Origin: UBA1412 sp964609795
GTDB taxonomy: Bacteria > Verrucomicrobiota > Verrucomicrobiia > Limisphaerales > UBA1412
DNA length: 64,000 nucleotides
NCBI GenBank assembly: GCA_964609795.1
Contig: CAZSTC010000004.1
Location: forward strand, 1 to 64,000
Reading direction: 5' to 3'
Shown: positions 61,175 to 64,000 of the stretch, one piece after another
How positions within the stretch are numbered: position 1 is the first letter of the stretch
Layout: each line of letters opens with the position of its first letter
Translations under genes and position numbers: made by a program
Notes under the pieces: model-generated
Databases searched by the model: none
Told to the model about the DNA's origin: nothing
Seen by the model: the letters and a program-made list of their open reading frames with translations, nothing else

Positions 61175-62011
61175 TTAGACTTCTTTCCAGCGAAAATCGG
61201 GTTTTTCAACGTGGAAGGAGATTCTGTTTTGGAGGCTGGCAGGGGTGTAAACAGAATAATCGAGAGGTCCCTGGCTGTAGACGCCCCCTAATTTGCGGGC
61301 GATACGGTGATACATTTTGACCAGAGGTTTTGCCTTTCGAAGCAGCCATGGAGCCTTTGCCGCCATTTTTTGGCGTTCAGGGATGGCGCGAGTGTCATTG
61401 CTGAGGTTTTTGCCCGTAATCGTAAAAGCTGAGGTATATTCCGGAAAAATAGCCATACGAACTTTCCGGTTCAACGCTCGGCAGATCAGCTCGGCATCGC
61501 CCAGGACCCGATAGTCAGTGTCGAAGTAAAGGCCGTGTTTTTCAATTGCTTGCCTGCGATAGAACGTTGCACAGGTCAGGGTGGCCAGGTGAGAGATTTG
61601 TGTATGGAGTAGGGTAGGGAGAAGTGTTTTTCTGTAACAGAGGAGGTTTCCCTCCGGGTTCAAGACAAGCACATAGGCGAAAGCGATTTCTACTTCAGGA
61701 TGAGTTTCGAAAAATCGGGATGCTGCAGACAGGGCTCCGGGCAGCAGTTGCTCATCGCAGTTGAGTTGGAGGAAAATATCGCCTTGGGCTCGTTTGAAGC
61801 CCCGATTAATGGCATCATACATACCTCGGTCTTTCTCCTGAACATATTGCACCAGAGGGAATTGTTGGCAGAGCTGTGCTGTGCCGTCGGAAGAGCCTCC
61901 ATCCTGGATAATATGTTCCAAATCAACTTGCTGTTGATCTCTAACAGATCGAATACAGCAGTCTATCCAAGGCATCCCATTAAAAACGGGAGTGATGATG
62001 GAAAACTTCAT
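61175..62011 (-). CDS. Family 2 glycosyltransferase (WcaA-like)
   Basis: A cytoplasmic GT-A glycosyltransferase of 278 residues. The N-terminal SIITPVFNGMPWIDCCIRSV leads to the nucleotide-binding IIQDGGSSDGTAQL, then QEKDRGMYDAINRGFKRAQG and the metal site FLQLNCDEQLLPGAL (the N-x-D form of DXD). Later YRVLGDAELICRALN is the acceptor/base region. This subtype builds surface or exopolysaccharides. It lies 49 bases downstream of the polymerase-like gene on the same strand, consistent with one polysaccharide locus. Confidence 0.88.
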   Translation of the reverse strand: MKFSIITPVFNGMPWIDCCIRSVRDQQQVDLEHIIQDGGSSDGTAQLCQQFPLVQYVQEKDRGMYDAINRGFKRAQGDIFLQLNCDEQLLPGALSAASRFFETHPEVEIAFAYVLVLNPEGNLLCYRKTLLPTLLHTQISHLATLTCATFYRRQAIEKHGLYFDTDYRVLGDAELICRALNRKVRMAIFPEYTSAFTITGKNLSNDTRAIPERQKMAAKAPWLLRKAKPLVKMYHRIARKLGGVYSQGPLDYSVYTPASLQNRISFHVEKPDFRWKEV

Positions 62012-62060
62012 TTTTCAATAAACACGGGCCGCATCCAGTCCGGGCCGGTTGATGCCTCGT

Positions 62061-63731
62061 TTAGATATCTTTTACGGGCTCTTTCAAAGTCCCTTTATCC
62101 AATACCCATCGGGATGCAGGAATGCTGCTGGGCCTTGGAAGGATGGGTTGTTCGGACACGGATTCTACAGAGCTTTCCACTTCAAGTTCTTCTTCTTCAG
62201 CAACCCAAGGTTTTGTGCGCGGAGACCCGTTAATGGCCATGCTCAGGCCTAGGATTCCGGCAAAAGTCGCTAAATCCGAAGCCACTGCACCGAAGAAAAA
62301 CCAGAAATATATTACACGGGCAGAGAAAAGGGCCAGCATACCCTGGTTAAACAGGTAAAGGTCTGGGTCACCATTTTTAAACTGGAGATATAACATCCTG
62401 AGACCCAATGCGTTAATTAGAATAAATGCGATAACCCCCCAGATGCCCAGAGGGATGGCGATGGAGAGAGGTCCGCTGTGATAATCACCGGTAATAATGG
62501 CAAAGTCTTCGGATTGCATAAATCCGCGTTTGGTGGATTCTTCTGCCAGATAGACATCTGATGAATCGTAGACAAAGCCCTTTCCCAAAAGGAGATAATC
62601 GCCAACTTGAGGCCAGAGTACAGACCAAATTTTTAATCGCCATTCGATTGAGGCATCTGCGTCAGCTCGGGCAGCCAGATCGATTTTCAGACCCGGCATA
62701 AAGCTCAAGCTGCGCTGAAAAGAGACAGGCAACTCTCTGGCAAAGGGATAGAGAAGAGATGCGCTGATGACAAGGGCGGCCAGACTCAACCAGAGGTACT
62801 TTGTACGTAAAAGACCTTCAAACCAGAACTGGAAGATAAAAATGAGGAGATAGAGAATGACAGTAGAGCGAAAACCTCCGTACATACTGCCGGCAACAAT
62901 CAGGATCAAAGTCACGATCCGCCATGGGCGCGTGATGTCGAAAATCCCTCGTATTCCGTAGCGGATCATCATGTAGAAATAGACACCCATCAATGCAAAA
63001 CCGACACCGCCATAGCGTCGCACTTCGGTGCTGAGGAAGTCTGCCTGGGCTTGTCCGATGGCGTAATCTACGGGCACAAAGAGATAGAGAAACCAAAACT
63101 TAGGGCCCATCCAATAAATTACGTTACTAAGGGTAAGGGTCAAAGTCATGAAGAAAAACAAAGCCACGCAAAGCAGAGCGCGCTGTTTGGGAATCCGGAC
63201 CGAGCTCAGGGCAAAATAGCCTATAACGGCAATGATGATATAGGCAAACGCTTTGCCCCCGTACATGTTGCTACCCAGAGCTTTCATACCTAAGCCACCC
63301 CGTAAAAAGCCGGTCAAGATCGCTACGGCGGCCAGGAACAGCATGGCAAAGGAGAGCGGCCTATATGTTACAAGGGATTGCCGATAAACAATCCGGGCCA
63401 GCATGGTCATACCGAGGCTGAAGGCGGCGACTAAATACCATACCTTGGGCAAACCTGGAAGGAATCCGAGCGTAAAAGCAGCATTCCAGGAAGCGACCAG
63501 CACCAAGTGGTGATGGGTCATCATAATGGGAAATACCATGATGCTCAAAAGGAGGGCAATGAGCATGTATCCACCTGTACCAGAGGGGGTACCTATGAAA
63601 TATCCCATCAGCAGAACCGCTGGGATCATAATCCCGTAGGTCACTAATGTTCGATGAAAATTTAGACTATCCACAATTTTGTATCGCTTCGGTCGGGCTC
63701 CTTTCTGTGAGAAGAACAGACTTGCAACCAC
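62061..63731 (-). CDS. Polytopic membrane protein, O-antigen polymerase/ligase-like
   Basis: A 556-residue integral membrane protein with about ten to twelve predicted helices and a long periplasmic loop at about residues 335-430 (including KGFVYDSSDVYLAEESTKRGFMQSED), the layout of Wzy/WaaL-type polymerases. The C terminus (from about 505) is soluble and acidic-Pro rich (EEEELEVESSVESVSE). Sequence detail alone does not separate polymerase from ligase. It is followed by a family 2 glycosyltransferase, supporting a polysaccharide role. The start may lie a few residues downstream of the first methionine. Confidence 0.65.
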   Translation of the reverse strand: MVASLFFSQKGARPKRYKIVDSLNFHRTLVTYGIMIPAVLLMGYFIGTPSGTGGYMLIALLLSIMVFPIMMTHHHLVLVASWNAAFTLGFLPGLPKVWYLVAAFSLGMTMLARIVYRQSLVTYRPLSFAMLFLAAVAILTGFLRGGLGMKALGSNMYGGKAFAYIIIAVIGYFALSSVRIPKQRALLCVALFFFMTLTLTLSNVIYWMGPKFWFLYLFVPVDYAIGQAQADFLSTEVRRYGGVGFALMGVYFYMMIRYGIRGIFDITRPWRIVTLILIVAGSMYGGFRSTVILYLLIFIFQFWFEGLLRTKYLWLSLAALVISASLLYPFARELPVSFQRSLSFMPGLKIDLAARADADASIEWRLKIWSVLWPQVGDYLLLGKGFVYDSSDVYLAEESTKRGFMQSEDFAIITGDYHSGPLSIAIPLGIWGVIAFILINALGLRMLYLQFKNGDPDLYLFNQGMLALFSARVIYFWFFFGAVASDLATFAGILGLSMAINGSPRTKPWVAEEEELEVESSVESVSEQPILPRPSSIPASRWVLDKGTLKEPVKDI

Positions 63732-63795
63732 GTCTTAATCCTCTGAGCCAACGGCTGGAGAAGACTATCCTTTTTCCAGAGAGAATTAAAGTTTT

Positions 63796-63999
63796 TTATC
63801 GTTCTTTAAGTCGCATTGCCTCAAAAAAATGCGCACTGTTTTTGAGGCAATACGATCGTTGAATTTCCAAAAAAGCATTGATCGCATCTGCCACTGTGTC
63901 ATATCCAGCGGGGGGATTATCTCCACCCCAACAGGTATCTTCACCTTCTTTGGCTGGTGGAATTACGGCATAACGTTGTTCACCACTTCCTCGCCCTGT
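63796..63999 (-). CDS. Partial gene running off the right edge (3' end only), unknown function
   Basis: The minus-strand frame from 63999 down to a TAA at 63796-63798 is open for 67 codons with no start in the window. The visible C terminus includes GEQRYAVIPPAKEGEDTCWG and YDTVADAINAFLEIQRSY. I do not recognise the family. The last 20 codons contain a 13-base perfect inverted repeat, so the tail of the frame may be repeat-derived. Confidence 0.5.
   Translation of the reverse strand, partial: TGRGSGEQRYAVIPPAKEGEDTCWGGDNPPAGYDTVADAINAFLEIQRSYCLKNSAHFFEAMRLKER
63815..63851. repeat. 13-base perfect inverted repeat with 11-base spacer
   Basis: ATTGCCTCAAAAA (63815-63827) is complementary to TTTTTGAGGCAAT (63839-63851). 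The left part, read in reverse with flanking bases, equals TTTTTGAGGCAATGCG, which also occurs at 55449-55464 in forward orientation. It may be a dispersed palindromic element or terminator-like hairpin. Confidence 0.5.
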
Positions 64000-64000
64000 A

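Noticed and set aside
1..64000. CRISPR array, prophage or intact insertion sequence
   Set aside because: No regularly spaced direct repeats, phage structural genes or transposase genes were seen. The only mobile-element sequence is the intron end at 1-80.

Overview
This window is a piece of a bacterial chromosome, most probably from the PVC superphylum and best matched by Verrucomicrobiota. The clues are a type II-secretion-like prepilin of the verrucomicrobial kind (TLIELLVVIAIIAILAGM followed by LPALSKAKEKAQ), a large lamin-tail-domain secreted protein with Ca-binding 'DxDxDGMPDDWE' repeats, few strong Shine-Dalgarno sites, a NagK-MurQ fusion and clustered SPFH proteins. This is inference from protein style, not from a marker gene tree. 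A run of exactly 100 N (32912-33011) shows that the sequence is a scaffold with an unsized gap.

Layout. 1-80 is the 3' end of a group II intron (domains V and VI). 166-7039 (minus) holds glnA, glnB, icd, dxs, xseB and a DUF1015 gene. 7277-10689 (plus) holds the nitrite ammonification pair nrfH-nrfA and a Tat-exported PHP phosphoesterase. 10703-19376 (minus) holds a giant glycogen-debranching fusion, a Ski2-like helicase, a DciA-like protein and a Tat-exported aldo/keto reductase. 19619-21835 is an ADP-forming acyl-CoA synthetase. 21983-24503 (minus) holds a prepilin-like protein and a LeuC/aconitase-type hydratase. 24770-28534 (plus) is a housekeeping run: prs, rplY, pth, rpsF, ssb, rplI. 28691-31003 is the lamin-tail protein. 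31259-35466 (plus) has gmd, a panE broken by the gap, frr and an acyl-CoA synthetase. 35555-41400 (minus) has htpG, tRNA-Ser(CGA), a PAP2-glycosyltransferase fusion, apt and a sigma-70 factor. 41671-44049 is a glycyl radical enzyme. 44127-51251 (minus) is a five-gene membrane operon: ABC-2 permease, three SPFH proteins and a metal P-type ATPase. 51547-53394 is the NagK-MurQ fusion, 53707-55125 a GH140-like hydrolase. 55530-58909 (plus) has a GYF/cyclic-nucleotide-binding protein, two thymidylate-kinase-like proteins and a ROK sugar kinase. 59102-60011 is an hsp20 pair. 60347-64000 has a TSUP transporter, a family 2 glycosyltransferase, a polysaccharide-polymerase-like membrane protein and a truncated gene at the edge.

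How the genes fit together. Nitrogen: NrfHA makes ammonium from nitrite and GlnA/PII assimilate it. Carbon storage: the debranching fusion, ROK kinase and possibly the acyl-CoA synthetases handle glycogen, sugars and acids. Envelope: PAP2-GT39, Gmd, GT2, the polymerase-like protein and NagK-MurQ act on surface glycans and wall recycling. Stress and membrane quality control: HtpG, Hsp20 pair and the SPFH operon.

The most unusual parts are the tandem thymidylate-kinase-like proteins (one with an arginine in place of the P-loop lysine) beside a cyclic-nucleotide sensor, the three-SPFH/permease/ATPase operon, the PAP2-GT39 fusion, the giant debranching fusion, and the intron end facing the glnA terminator. 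I found no CRISPR array, no rRNA, no prophage and no intact insertion sequence.
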